NCBI GenBank assembly: GCA_000469685.2
Contig: LS997563.1
Span: 2,872,781 to 2,936,780, forward strand
Length of the DNA: 64,000 nt
Direction of reading: 5' to 3'
Source: Haemonchus contortus
Taxonomy: Eukaryota; Nematoda; Chromadorea; Rhabditida; Trichostrongylidae
The position numbers were made by a program, and so were the translations under genes. The number at the start of each line of letters is the position of its first letter. Position 1 is the stretch's first letter. A model generated the notes under the pieces. The model worked only from the letters and a program-made list of their open reading frames with translations. It made no database searches and had not been told where the DNA came from. This document shows, one piece after another, positions 1-12,610 of this stretch.

Positions 1-1113
1 GGCAAATTCCGTCCATGGTAATCGTTCCCTTGTACAAAAAGCAAATGGCATCACTAGAACAGTTCAGATTTTGCCCACGGTTTGAACCTCCATTGAGGGT
101 CTACTTACTCCATGTCTCTTGCAAGCAGACAATATTGGCCCCCGCCAAAGCTGCTGCTTCAATCATTGCGCCAACCTTGGCGTGTAGCGCTTTTTTCTGC
201 TCGTCTACGGGCGCTGTTGTTGGCGACGCAATGGAATTTTGGATGACAGCGACACGAACCTGAAACACGAAGAAGGACAGGCAAAAAACTGTGTTTGAAA
301 TTCATTTCGGTTGGATTCATTTGAAGTCAAGAGTTCGTATTTCATTGTAAAAGCTATCAACAAGCCGAACGAGCGCCGCTTTCAAAAACCGTCCACTAAA
401 CTTAGGAAAATGAGCGTTCTGGGGGATATTTACAGCTAGTTATTGCTACCGATATGTACCAGGAGATTCCCTCGGGGTGAGGTCTTAGTTACTGCTTCAA
501 AATCTAAGGGAACCCCAGGGGAGCATCTCAGCCACCCCTTACGCAACTATCAGAAGTCTCCACTGGAGGGATTCCCGTGAGGTAAGGGCTTAGACTCTGA
601 CTTATAAGGGAACTTCTGGACATCTCACCCACCCATACACGACCATTAAGAGTCGGCAAAAATCTAACGAATGTGAAGTAATCATCTGTTCCTCCAATTT
701 CGTTATGACCATTCCGACAACTCCCGAATATCCACGCCTACAAACCCGGTAGCTCGTACTAGCTACTACTACTGTATTGTATGTGATTCTTGGAAAAGAG
801 GTAGTATAATTCTTAGTTAGTGGTTCCAAAATGTCAACCTTCCTAGGAGGTCGAAGTTGTTCCGATTGAGCTGTGACTTCGTAGGCTTGCAACTCGAAGT
901 TCCCATCGTTTGCACGAACTTTCGCCTCTTCAGGAATCGGCAGCTCTCTGAACATTTTCAGTCAGTAGTTTTGTATAAAAAGACGATGATACTTGGAAAA
1001 ACCTACGGATACGCCCTTCCGTAGAGAATACGGCGAACTTCGTCGTAATCTTTGCCTTGAAGAGACTTCTTCAATGCTGACTCGACGCCTTCGAATTCAA
1101 CTGTCGATGACAT
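1..1113 (-). CDS. upb-1: Beta-ureidopropionase, 5' part (exons 1-4, continues past the left edge)
   Basis: Beta-ureidopropionase (nitrilase superfamily) hydrolyses N-carbamyl-beta-alanine to beta-alanine, CO2 and ammonia, the last cytosolic step of uracil breakdown. Four exons join in phase: 1013-1113, 839-947, 109-259 and 1-53. Exon 1 begins MSSTVEFEG and ends at LYGR; exon 2 reads ELPIPEEAKV and later NFELQAYEV; exon 3 begins VRVAVIQN and ends NIVCLQETW; exon 4 reads MPFAFCTRERLPWTEF. The blocks FELQ.Y, IQN, CLQE.W and MPFAFCTRE are hallmarks of this enzyme. The Glu of CLQETW sits where the nitrilase catalytic Glu lies; the Lys and Cys would be outside the window. About 138 residues of a roughly 390-residue family are present. 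The ATG at 1113 is chosen because the upstream sequence closes. The exon 1 donor (GC|GTATCC) is weak. No TATA box seen. Identification is secure; exon edges are inferred. Confidence 0.9.
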
Positions 1114-1867
1114 ATCGAAAGCAAGTTCTGTAATAATAAACCTGATTTTTATTAATGTTCCCAATATGCCTCTTCTGCAATGGCCGAATCGGAAAGAGTC
1201 AGGAAAGTTTCAACCGCAAAGGACTGCAGTCCGCTTTTGCAAATCAGAAATGATTATCATGATGGGGATGGAATATACTTAGCGTAAGACGACGTTGTGA
1301 AACTATCCTGGTAAGCGCATCAGGTCAATGCTGTTTCTCTTAGCCTTTTGGGTCCCTACCCTATCCCTATTACCCTTCCCTATCGCTCAACATAAACAGA
1401 CACTGCAAAGCGTTCGATGCTCGAAAAACAGACCCTGTTCCAAGGGGTTGAAAGAATGATAAGCAGAGACGCTCGTAAAGGCTTCTGAGCGCACAAAAAT
1501 GGGAAAAAACGCTGTAAAGTACTTTTGTAAAGGGGAACGGTTAAAAGGGTAACGGTTAAGCAGTAAAGGAGAGAACGTTAGGAATGTGATACTCCCTAAA
1601 AATGTGGTGTAAACGATAAAAGTTTCCAGTGTGTCCAAGTAAAATACCATTTTCCTTCCCTGGAAATAGTAAAAATGAGTTAACGATGAAAAGTAACCAA
1701 AAAGACGAAACGAAGTTCTGAGCCGTCATCAGAAAAGTCTAACCGACTTCCTCCAAGCATCAAGAGAGCCCATAGTGGAGGTGATCAATCAATATTCTTT
1801 TGCTTACTGATTGTGATCTAATGAATCCATGAAAAGGCTTAATGTCCTGTAAGGGGTGAAGATAAGA

Positions 1868-1950
1868 TATATTGGTAGTGTAAAGGAGAAAGAGCAAGTT
1901 GCCCGGAAAGCGCAAGTACAGGTTCGATTCCCGTCTGAGACCAAAGTTTT
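1868..1950 (+). repeat. tRNA-derived SINE head (fragment)
   Basis: An A-box-like segment (TGGTAGTGTAAAGG) is followed about 45 bases later by a B-box-like GGTTCGATTCCCG. It does not fold into a complete tRNA, and the SINE body seen in other copies is not clear. It resembles the head at 24713-24790. Confidence 0.35.
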
Positions 1951-3351
1951 GCCCACTAGTCGCCATCCTTGTGCGACAAGAAAAGGCCTTACGACATCAA
2001 CTTCGTCATGTAACGGATCCAACGTCTTTCCCTTGTGATGAAATCCTTATACGAATGCTTGCATTGAAATCACAGTCACACTCTGAAAGCCAGGGGGGCA
2101 AAGAAGGTCGTCATGCTTGCTGGTGACCTTAGGTTGCCCAGGACGAATAAAAATCCGGACACAAGTCATCCTTTTTTCATGGAACGATTAGAAAAACATA
2201 TTTCCTTCTTGAGGAGCACTTCTGAAGAGCAGAAAACATTGCAAAATGCTCCCGCGTGATCATTTGATGACCACAGTGAGATAACGAACAGAAAAATCAC
2301 GAGTTCATACTTCAGCGAAGTATATCAGTTCAGGTATTTTCGAATGAAACTTTGGAACCGTGCCAGATGGCCAGATAATTCTTGCTGAACTAAAATAGGC
2401 AGATTTGACAGCACCTGGTGTCCTCTCAGACGTCTCAGGTCCCCCACAGAGTAGTTGCATCAAAGCGGGAGTACAGCCAACGGTCATACTCTTACTTTTT
2501 CTGCCTCTTCGTGAAAAAACTACTTCCATACGTGGAAGTGTGACTTTGGAAGCAATCAGTGGGAATCACCACGAAGAGCCTTGCATTGCTGGGCAAGGTT
2601 TTTCATCCGAAATCTCCTGATCAGAGCTAGTTCACAGCTGTTGCGGGACCGGGACTGATGTGTATGACTTGAAAAATGTGATCAGCTCTTCGGTCACGTA
2701 AAACCAGCTCCGAGATAAATTTCTTGACAACTGATCAATCACTTGGCACAATGAGTAAGGCAGAAATGCGAAGGGCAAAACGGAAAACCAATAATACGAC
2801 AACGGAAGCTACCAAAAAAACCAAACCGAGCGCGGCACCCAATTCACGTGTTCCTATCAGGTGACCTTCGATAAGATACCTGCCAACCAGGTCAGCAGAA
2901 AGTGAGCGAAAACTACGGGAATGTTTCTTGGGAAAAAGTCTTGATGTGCTGCTGGAAAAAACGAATGGATCAGAGAAAAGTAGGATCGAGGAGAGTTTTT
3001 TGGAAGTTCAGGTGGCTAATAGGCAAAGGAGGTCAGCAGCCAGCTGTCGGCACGTGAGCAATGGACTAGACCTTCGCTCGGCCTGGCGCTACCATGCCAG
3101 TTGTTCTCGGCATAAATGTGAATGGTCCTGGAAGTACACAAACGTGAGTACATTCCTCCGCGGGAGCGTGTGTGTTCCTATGCCAATTTGTCAGGGGTTT
3201 TTGAAGGTTGTCAAGGGCTTGGGCTCCTACCGCATGAATCGGAGGGATTTCTTCGGGTAGCGCCTTCTGTACTCGCTTCAAAGAGTTAGCCAGAAAGTTC
3301 ATCATTTCAGCATCACACTCATACAAGAATCGCCCCTTCGCTCGATCCGTT

Positions 3352-3456
3352 CCCTTGACCTATACCCTAAAGAGACTTACCTCAACCTTCTATGTAGACA
3401 CGGGGGCTCCTGTTTCCCTGTATGATCGCCTGTGTGCTTCCCTAGGTAGCTATTAG
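3352..3456 (+). pseudogene. Possible retroelement aspartic-protease fragment
   Basis: One frame reads FYVDTGAPVSLYDRL and then stops at 3454-3456. A D-T-G-A motif preceded by hydrophobic residues is the active-site signature of retropepsin-like proteases of LTR retrotransposons. I could not follow a reverse transcriptase or gag downstream, so this is either a tiny relic or chance. Confidence 0.22.
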
Positions 3457-5989
3457 CCAAAAACTCAAAGCAGACGTGTCAACTTTGAAGGTTACACACC
3501 AGTTTTTGGGGCTGTTTGGAGACATAATGTGGAAACCGTGGAAAGGGGAGCAGACGTGGGAGAGGGCGATCCATCTCAAACCAAGCTACACATTTCTGCT
3601 TATCGCCATCGCTCGCGTAACGATTTCCTGATCCTGAGACCTAGCTGATACGGTATTCAACCTCTAAAGTCACAAGAAGGTTCGAAAAGGATATGGTTAT
3701 GCCTTCCCGGAGAAAAAGTAATCCGTATGGACCCCTCTACGTGGAAGAGAAATGGAGTCTGCCCACGAAGTGGAAACGGTGACGGTGACGGTCATGACCC
3801 CGTCCTTCCAAAACAAATGATTGCTTTCCACCCGATCCGGTCTCAATCCACACGTTCTTTTTATCGAAAGTAAAGATGTGGAGTAAGTAAATGTTCGGTT
3901 CAGATCGTTTTTTGTGGCGAATAGGCAAGATTCATGAGACGTTTGTCGAACCAGAACTAGCCCAAATGACCGTCGTTAGTTTTGGGATAGCACGTTTAGA
4001 AGGTATTGAGTGACGGGCGCTTTGAACATCCAGTTCAACCACTCTTCGCTTGCTATAAATCCTTTTGTCTAATCAAAATCAAAGGCTTTCGTAAGTGTTT
4101 CCATGTTTTCTGTTCACTCACTATTTACGGCTAATTGCACCTTTTGAAGCTTGGGCAGCATCAAAGAATATGACAAATGTTCGGGGACGGGGAAGGACCA
4201 TACCCCAGAGAAAACCATCATCTACTCAAGTGGAGATGAAGATTCCTTTTCGAAGAAGATCAGTGATGAGTTTCCGTTCCTTCATCAAGCTGAATTGCTC
4301 ATAAAAAATCGTCCAAAGCTTCTAATACGGGAGCTGGAAGGGGACACAAGGGGGCAATCATGAGAAAGTTAGCTTCTCCGGGCGTCTGTCATACTTAAAA
4401 GAACGAAAAAGGGATTTTCAGTCAGGTTCACGTCTTGGCAGAGAATTTGAAGTGAACGATCACCGGAATACTCCAACTATGTATTGTGGTTTTTTGGAAG
4501 CCTACCGTACACGTCCTCTTTTCCACAAGTCCATTGAAGGGCGTAATCGGTGAAGAGAGGAGAAAATGGAAAAGATGTCGAAAGAAGGTGAAAAGATAGT
4601 GGTATACGTTTGACTGGGATATAACTTCGGGATTTTTCTTTTTTGAGGGTTATCACCGGTAGGAGTGGATAGGGAAGGGTGAAACAACTGCATTTACCAA
4701 CGAGCCTCATCTACCCACTTCTTTTTGAGGGCGGCAACATCTACATGGTTTTGGAAATACCTCCTTATGACCCCATTCTGTCCATGATCTTCCCAAATGG
4801 ATGCCTTTTCCCTCTGGTGAAGAGAGGTGTATTCAGACTAGAGTTGATTTGACATTAACTTGTAGCCGGGAAGAAAAATCTTGGTGAGGGAGGAAGACGG
4901 GATCACTCGTGAGCTTGACGCTGTCATGATGGCAAGCAGCAATCCCCACGTCGTACTGCGCGACCAGTGGCACATGGATGCCGAACGGCACTGACAGCAG
5001 TGGGGACTACAGATCTTCCGAGCAAAATCCCTCAACATTTAAGGTTCCCATGGAAGGACTTGAACCTATTTCACTTCCCACAAGGAGTAACTGACATATA
5101 CGGCATATGCATAAGTGCTAAGGGCCGTATAAGTGACTTCAATTACATGGGCTAGCGAATCACATAGTCAATCAGTAACAATGTGGCTCACTTGACCGAT
5201 CTCGACATTCTTTGAACTTCTTTCTCTGGACACAGCTTGCTAAAAATACATGAGAACAGATTGTAGCAGACAGGGAGTAGACATGAGGGCGTTAGCGGAA
5301 CTTGTCCTGCTCTGGGTGAACTGTGTGAGCAGTCATGCGAGTAGAACCCTCTCATCTGAAGTGGATGATAATTTTTATAGTTTATTCTCGATTAGCTTTG
5401 GTTCAAGAGTGTCTCTCCTTCAATTTGAAAACCTCAATGGAAACTTTAATTCCCAGCAATTTATCTTCCCTTTGTTTTCATCATCGATTAAACCACACCC
5501 CCTCAATTCCTTCTTTGATTCCCCTGCACACATACCTTCCTGACAAACAGAAGAGTCAATTGACCATTTCTCACGGAGAATTTACTTACATTCAAGGTCA
5601 TAGAACCACTTCGTCTGCTACTTCGTTAGGTCCCACGGGGGAAGAAGCTGGGATGTAATGTTGGAAATGGTCGTTTAGAGTAAAACTGAACTTGTGGCAT
5701 TCGGCGGGGCCTGACATAGGGAACAATAGGTACTAAGAATCGCGTTTAGCTTTGATGGCTACGAAGCGGCTTTTCAGATGGTTATCTGAAAAAAAAACCT
5801 GCGAACTAACAGGCCTATCTTTACAAAAAACTTTTACAGTGCTGGTTTCGATTCACACAATGATTATGGCAACGGCCTGGCCGCAAGCCTCCTTCCTCAA
5901 TGACGCATGAACGCCGCATATCTGTACGATCTGGTTCTGCTACGACTCTTACGAACCAACGGTATGAACCGTAGCGATGATAGGTTTGT

Positions 5990-6010
5990 GGTCGGTCGGT
6001 CGGTCGGTCG
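5990..6010. repeat. (GGTC)n microsatellite
   Basis: Five tandem GGTC units are read directly in the sequence. No gene is recognised beside it. Confidence 0.85.
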
Positions 6011-9000
6011 GGGGTATGGTTCGACGCCGAAACGCTGCTAATCTGCACTTTTAGTTGTCCTTTGGAGTTGTGTGTGGGTGTGTGTAAATGCCCCATACCC
6101 CTAGAAGAAACGGTCAGAAACGGCCTCTGACATGACGAAAATATCCAGTTCCCGAGAAATGACGGATCCATCTCTGTGTGTGGGTGCGTAATTAGCCTGT
6201 AAAGACATTCACAGCAGCAACAGTCACACATTGGAATACCAGTGCCATTTTTGGGGGCGTCAGAGCTGTGGAATGGAACAAGGGTGTAAAGTTGGAAATT
6301 GCGTTTTCGAATTCCCTAAGTAATGAATTCCGGGAGCCATTGATTTTAGATCCTCGGGCAGGGTCTGGTATGCACTCCATCGATGTGGGGATCTTGATGG
6401 GCCTCGGCCCAGGAAGACTACATTACAGCATCCTCGTACAGATGGGGTGGTGACAGGTCGTCCCAGCAGCTTGCTCCAACTTTAATCAGCCCTAATCGGG
6501 AACCGTGGCAAGTGATAGTGGCGCTGTTAACTGCCGCTGTAACTTTGGAGATATGAAACATCGTAAAACCCCATATGGGCGTATGCCGGAATCTTCCCAA
6601 TGATAGCAGGTTCGGGAATTCGTCAAAGGTCTTTCGATTGACGGAAGGGGGATTAAAAACCGTAAAGGCTATCAAAATTTAGTAAGTGTGACCGAAAAAT
6701 ACCAGTTGTTCTCATTTTAGCGATGATCAATGATTATTTGATCGTCGGGAACTTTGGGAATCCTTCGCAGTCGGAACTGGGTGAGGAAGGAGGGCTTGTC
6801 ACGGTTGCTTACCAAACTTGCAGATGATGGGAAAGCTGTCAGATGGGGAAAAACGCTAAGCTGTGGATCAGGAATTCTGGACCCGCCGTCGTCTTCAAAC
6901 CTCGCAGTTTTTCCACCATCGTCACTCAAAAGTGGTAGCGATTAGAAACTAACACTGAACAAAGCGATTTTGGTTGGTTTCTACTACCGGTTGACGAGTG
7001 GGGTGATGGTAGTTCTCAGAGACATTTCTCAGTTCTCCATTATGTACATTTTTCGGTTGGAAAAAGAAACAAGACAGTTAAAATTACGTTTCAAACCAAA
7101 TCTGGTTCACCTTTTTATTTAGTGGTCATGAATGAGATTCTTCTTCTTCACGAAAGAATACCGACATGTGAAAAGGTTCCCTAAGAAGATTGTAGAACTT
7201 TAAAATATTAATGAAAATTCAGTAACGGAGTTTTTGAAGGTCACCATCTCCTCAGAGAAGGTAACAAAGACATAATTCATGACGACGACATCCATAAAAA
7301 AGAGTTTACTAGTATAAATAAAGTGAGGAGTCCAATTGGAAGTCAGTCGTAACTTCGAGCTCCTACTGCTTTATGATTTTTCTTCGACTTAGTTTGATTC
7401 AGAAATTTTTCACCAACCAGCTATTTCGTGAGAATTGAAATATCCTGTGGTGGAACTTGTTGCAGTAATAAAACTTGTGATATTTTTCTCTGAATTTTTC
7501 CAAATTACGTCGTTCTAAATGAATTCGCTCCACTCTCACGTCTTCATAAATTATTTGATTCTATCTAGAAAGATTGGAAAGCATTGGTTTGGTAGGTGGG
7601 TGAGCCTCAGGTCTAAGGCTGACAGTCGGAAACATTCCTTTGGCTCCCTCTGTTCCCAGAAATTCAGCTTGAGATCATCGGGATTTTCTTCGATTTCCTC
7701 GGATTCTCATGGCTGGGAGGTTCTGGAAGGGAACGGAGTTCGATCTTTGGGATTATGGCGTTTCGATGAACTCGAATGTTATCGAGTTTTCAGGCCTAGC
7801 CCTAGTCCCAGTACTCAGCTGCACCTACTGTCTCATTGGAAGCTTTCAACTTAGCCAGAAATTTGTGATAGTCGTTCAGGGAATAGCAACTCTTCCCCCG
7901 ACTTGCTCTCGACCAAAACGTCTCTGCTTCCCTTCCAGACTGACGAGTTTCCAAGCCGAAACCAACTGAATCGTTTTTTGTAAATCTCTCAATTGACTTT
8001 GCTTTCTCTTCGACTACCGTTTCTCCCATAAAAAGACCGTCCTTCGCAGATACGAAACCTGAACAAAGCAAAAAACAGTTGGTTATAAGATGGTGTTCAG
8101 TGTCGAGTTTATTGGTTTCGCGGCTAGCTCGTCGCTAGCTCGCTTCTGAGTATCTTCGATAATCCGCCGTTGAAGTTTGTTCTACTAAGTCGTTCACTTC
8201 TATCTATCAGCGCCTTTCTTGTGTTCTCCCCTAACCAGATTTGAGGAGATCGTAAGAAGTGGGTACTTGAACGGCAACTGACATCGTGTTGCTTCTCATC
8301 GCTTCCACTTGAACACCCTACGCCATTCGACTTCACGGAAACCCTCCCATCCTCAGACATTTAGCGCTTCCTCCTTGCCGATCACTTGATCGTAGGCTAT
8401 TTCATTCATTACCGTTCGTTTACCTCCGTCAATAGGTCCTGATGCTGGGATACCGCTTTGATCTGGCTGTTAGAAGTGCTACCTGGGAAAGGTATAGAAG
8501 CCAAATGGAGCCGCCGTCTTGTTTCCTTCAAAGCTCCACAGAGTTATTTCTGAAAGAAGGCTCTCTTGCTTATGGGAAACCCGAATCCGCTCTGATCATC
8601 AATTCTGAGCCTTACCGGAGACTATTTTTCGTTCGACACTCGCCCGAATAGAAGCTGAACCAGCATGGGGACATGGCCCCATAGGTTCTAACCCCAGATT
8701 TGGGAACATGCTGTGTGTGTTCACCTTTTATCCACCTGGCCCGTTCCAGTAAATCGAGCCATGAGTCAGTATTCGCCGACAGGAACCCAAGTTGTAAATG
8801 GACTTACTCAGCCTAGCCTGATCACCAAACTAGGCAATTAGTTAGACTCATTCGCTTCTATAGTGATTCAGAAGCCTTGAGATACGATCAGGGAACAGGG
8901 TCCGGTCCGCATATTTTTCTGGTACTTGTACGTACGCCGCCACTTTGGAATTATAGCGTCTAGGAATTCTTTCGGAGTGACTCAGATGCTTCTGCTGTCT

Positions 9001-9562
9001 TATCTGTCATAAAGAAGATCCGGCTAATCTGGCTAACGGCTCTGACCCAGTTATTGGGGATGAACCGCTACACTGACTCACATTCCTTTCTCCTTCGTTT
9101 GATCCATGTATAAATCGGTTTCAATCATAATTTTGCAATTACACGGTTCCGCCAGCACGCTGGCTGAGTCTCCACAGTCGGCTTTCATGGGCTGCTACAT
9201 TTCCCAGATTTCAATCTCTGGGAAGGGAAGTCAACCGATTGCTGGGTTTTGCTGGGTGGCCAAAAGGTTTCCCAAAGATTTGATTATCGAAGAGTTCCCT
9301 CAAACGCAGCAGCCGCAAGAAGTACAACCAGTTTAGTCCAAAAATGACTCAGAGGGTGAGTAGTCTTGACCAAAGGTTCCCTAATTGGGTAAGTTTGTTT
9401 TAGTAAAGAGTGATGATGTATGATGAGAGTATTGTTGCATATGTGCAACAACAGGTTTTGCTTACAATCGCTATCGCACGTCTGCTGCATGAGCAATTGC
9501 GTGGCGAGATGGCCGCAAACTCGCAAAAAAACGAGGCGCGCGGGACTGAAATGGCGTCAGGC

Positions 9563-9570
9563 TATAAAAG
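9563..9570 (+). promoter_or_regulatory. TATA box of the secreted-protein gene
   Basis: TATAAAAG lies in a GC-rich setting (GGC on the left, AGGCAGG on the right). It is about 370 bases upstream of the first coding ATG at 9937, so an untranslated leader with an intron is implied. The acceptor-like TATCTTCAG ends two bases before that ATG and could serve cis- or spliced-leader trans-splicing. Confidence 0.6.
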
Positions 9571-9936
9571 AGGCAGGCCTAGGATGAATAGCCGCCCGGT
9601 CCTTGCACTCTAACCCAGTCCCATCTTCCATCCATCCAGCCAGCCACCAGCCCCTCACCGATCTCATTCCTCTGCTAGCTCTTTTTAGATCCTAGACAGC
9701 AGACATTTAGCCCGGAGGATAGCCATTGTCTTCGTCATTCTATTCTCACTCCTCCACTGGCTATCCTTACGACTGCTGTACCGGCCAAGGCGGCTGGCTT
9801 GCAATATTCCGGCTATATTAATTTCTCGAAATGGCTTATTTCTTGAAATGATTTGTTTATTTACATGTGCTCTAATCGACCACGTGTTGTTTTGGCAAGT
9901 TGCAGATTATTGAAAGAGGTTTTGGTATCTTCAGGG

Positions 9937-12610
9937 ATGAGGCTGGCCATTCTCGCTATCTCTCTGTTGGCAGTAGCCTACGCTACTCCGGTCGTTATAA
10001 GGTATTCCTGGTTTTCTGTATCATCATTGTTTTTTCGGCACAACTTCCAAATTTGTCTTTCGTAGTGAGGAGCGAGTCAACGCCATTCTGGAGAAGTTGC
10101 GACGGGCTCATGCCATTGGCGAATTCGCTGTGAACACAGTAGGTTTACCTTCCTTACTTTACCGTACTTCTACGTCATACGTGAATATCGTAGAATCGTG
10201 CACCGGAGCAAATAAGGGCCTTCCCTACTTAATTCTACCCCTGTCACCTATTTACTAGCTCCTTCGATTGCCCCTTTTCGACCCTTTACTGTGTCTCAGT
10301 TGTCTAGTGGGGCCTTACGTCGGAGGCTTCACGTCTACAATTAAGGACTTTCCTGGTGTCCGGCGATTACCTTTGTTTAGGTGTCAGAACTGTGTCCCTG
10401 GGTGAGTGATGCGCGATGTTCCTGGGTCTCCAGCGGTTACGTCCAAATTCTAGAATGGTCCGTCTAAGTATGAGTACCAGTATGGGAAGTGGTACCGGGC
10501 CCTTGACTATTCACTGTCGAGAATGTTGGATTCTGAATGCTCTACGCCACCTACAGGGACGACCAGGCCCTGTCTTAATTCGGGAGAGCCGAGCAACCCT
10601 AAAAGCATTGTCCTGTACCAAACAATTCCCGACGATATATGATCACTGGGCAAGGATGGCCGTGAAAGCTTAATGCAATCAACCAAGAAAACTACGATTC
10701 CAAGCAATCTATCTAACTGCTACTTTTTCTTCAAATTCCTATCTTCCACGCGCTGCTCGTTTTCCTTCTTGTACAACACGATGCTGCTATTCTAACAAAT
10801 CCAGCTGGTCTGCAAAACAGAAGGCTTGCAAAGTCGCAAAACTCTGCAATCAGAGACGAATCCAGTGATGTGTGGCGTAAATCCGCGACAAGATAGTTCT
10901 GAGCACTTTTCTTTTACCATCAATCCGAGCCCCTCAATTTGTCTGGTGATGGAGAGGTGGATGCCAATCCATACCAGTTGAGGTAACTCGACTCAACGCT
11001 ATTATTCATCCTGATTTTATGGCCATAACTCAAGATTTTTACGAGTCGGGTGATAGCGCTGCTAATATGACAATACTGAAAGATTGGGAGCACTGAGAGA
11101 AAAAGGGGAGAGTTGAATAGAGCAATCGCAAATTGCTCGGCAATCATTCTTTCTATGGGGAGGAAAGTAGTAAAGGTTCATCCCTCTCTGATCCCTTGCT
11201 GCCGGTCCAACTGCTTTATCCCTCAGGGTATGCATTCTCTTCTTTTCATTCATTAGCCAGATTGGCAGAGCTCGTAATTCTTCATATCGTTCATTCGGGA
11301 TCCCAGTTTCCAAATAGGATCCGCTTCAGCTCTAGGTTTTGTATCCTCCTCCGAGCGGCGGCGGGGATTCAAAGTTGATAAAAACAAGTCCCTTTCAATA
11401 CCATTCTGTTACGGTATGGCCAAGAAATGGAAGAGTGATGAGCGTGATGGTAAGATACCGATGGCAGAAGATAGATATATTGAAAGGAAAAGGGTCACAA
11501 TGAGCTAAGAAGTGTTAAGTGCGAAAGTATCATGATGTTGATGTTGATAGTTATTGTTTTCAGCCTACCGGAATCTACCCAATCAAGGACATCAACAAGA
11601 ACAACTTTCGTCAGATCTTCAATTTTGCTCCATTAGCTACCAAGGAGGGAGAAACAACTGAAGTTGAGGACCACAAAGCAGTGGCTGATAGCAACATCGA
11701 TGAAAAGCTGACCACCTCCGACAAAGATCAACATGCCCCAATTGCTGAAGGCAAGGAAGTAGCTGATAAGTCGACAGCAGTTACAGAACAAGCGAAAAGC
11801 ACGGAGGTGACTGAAGAAAAGTCGGCGGAAGCTAGTAAGGAGAAAGCGACTGCTGAAACCTCTACCTACGCCGAAAAATCCGAAACCACAAAAGCAGTTG
11901 AGGAATCTTCTTCACATGCAGAGAAGATCGAGACTACGGAGACGGCAGGGGGTGCCGCAGAAGCTACAGCAAAGGTTGAGTCCAAAGAGGTAACCGAAGC
12001 GAAATCCGCTGAGGGAAGTGAAGTTTCATCGACTGCTACGGTAGTAACCGAGACGTCTTCATTGGAAGCTACTGGTGAGCACGCAGCCGAAGCGAAGAGT
12101 TCCGAATCAGAAGCAAGTGCTTCTGGCACCTCGACTGAAAAGGCAGGTGCTACATCCACAGTTGTTGATGCTAAAGCTGGAGGTGAAGAAGCAGCCAGCC
12201 GAGTGGGTGAGACAACATCAGAAGCTCATGGCGAAGAGGGTGCGACAAAAACTCTGACTGCTGGTCATGCAGAAGCTTCCTTTGTTAAGGAGGGAGAAGC
12301 GGGAACTGTTGCTGCTGACAAAGTAGAAGGATCAGGAGATGTTCATGAGGGCAGTGGTACTCTAGAAGACACTCCATCACCGCTTGCTGATACGACGACT
12401 TTACTCACTGGGAATAGCCAGGAAGCTGGTGCATCCATGGAAGGTCAAGCTCATCCCACTATCACGATCCCACAAAATCCGGAAGAACCATATATCTACG
12501 TTCCAGTGGAGTCATACAAAGGTCACAATCTGCCCAAAGTCAGTTATTTGCTGATCCCGAAAAAGTATGAGAGCGAAATCTCTGAATATCTTACGGCCAA
12601 GACGCACTAG
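9937..12610 (+). CDS. Secreted protein with long Ala/Glu/Ser/Thr-rich tail
   Basis: I do not recognise this family. Exon 1 (9937-10001) encodes the signal peptide MRLAILAISLLAVAYA followed by TPVVI. Exon 2 (10066-10138) reads EERVNAILEKLRRAHAIGEF, a likely amphipathic helix. Exon 3 is a 21-bp microexon (10381-10401, VSELCPW). Exon 4 starts at 10454 (NGPSKYEYQYGKWYRALDYS); its frame stays open to a stop at 10640 and its donor is not resolved. The last exon (11564-12610) begins PTGIYPIKDINKNNF, runs through about 250 residues rich in Ala, Glu, Ser, Thr, Lys and Gly, and ends with EEPYIYVPVESYKG and SEYLTAKTH. Phases match for exons 1-4 and the last exon begins in phase 0. The tail has few Cys and looks disordered and possibly O-glycosylated. 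A shorter isoform ending at 10642 is possible. The link between exon 4 and the last exon is an inference. Confidence 0.65.

Larger units (their letters stand above)
1114..9500. other. Long stretch with no recognised gene
   Basis: This stretch separates the divergent upb-1 gene and the secreted-protein gene. ORFs up to about 135 codons occur on both strands, but none shows a known domain or a consistent exon chain. It contains a tRNA-like SINE head near 1868, a short retroelement-protease-like peptide near 3352 and a GGTC microsatellite near 5990. The part from about 7500 to 9350 has long open stretches on both strands that I could not assign. Real exons of an unfamiliar gene could be hidden here. 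Confidence 0.5.
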
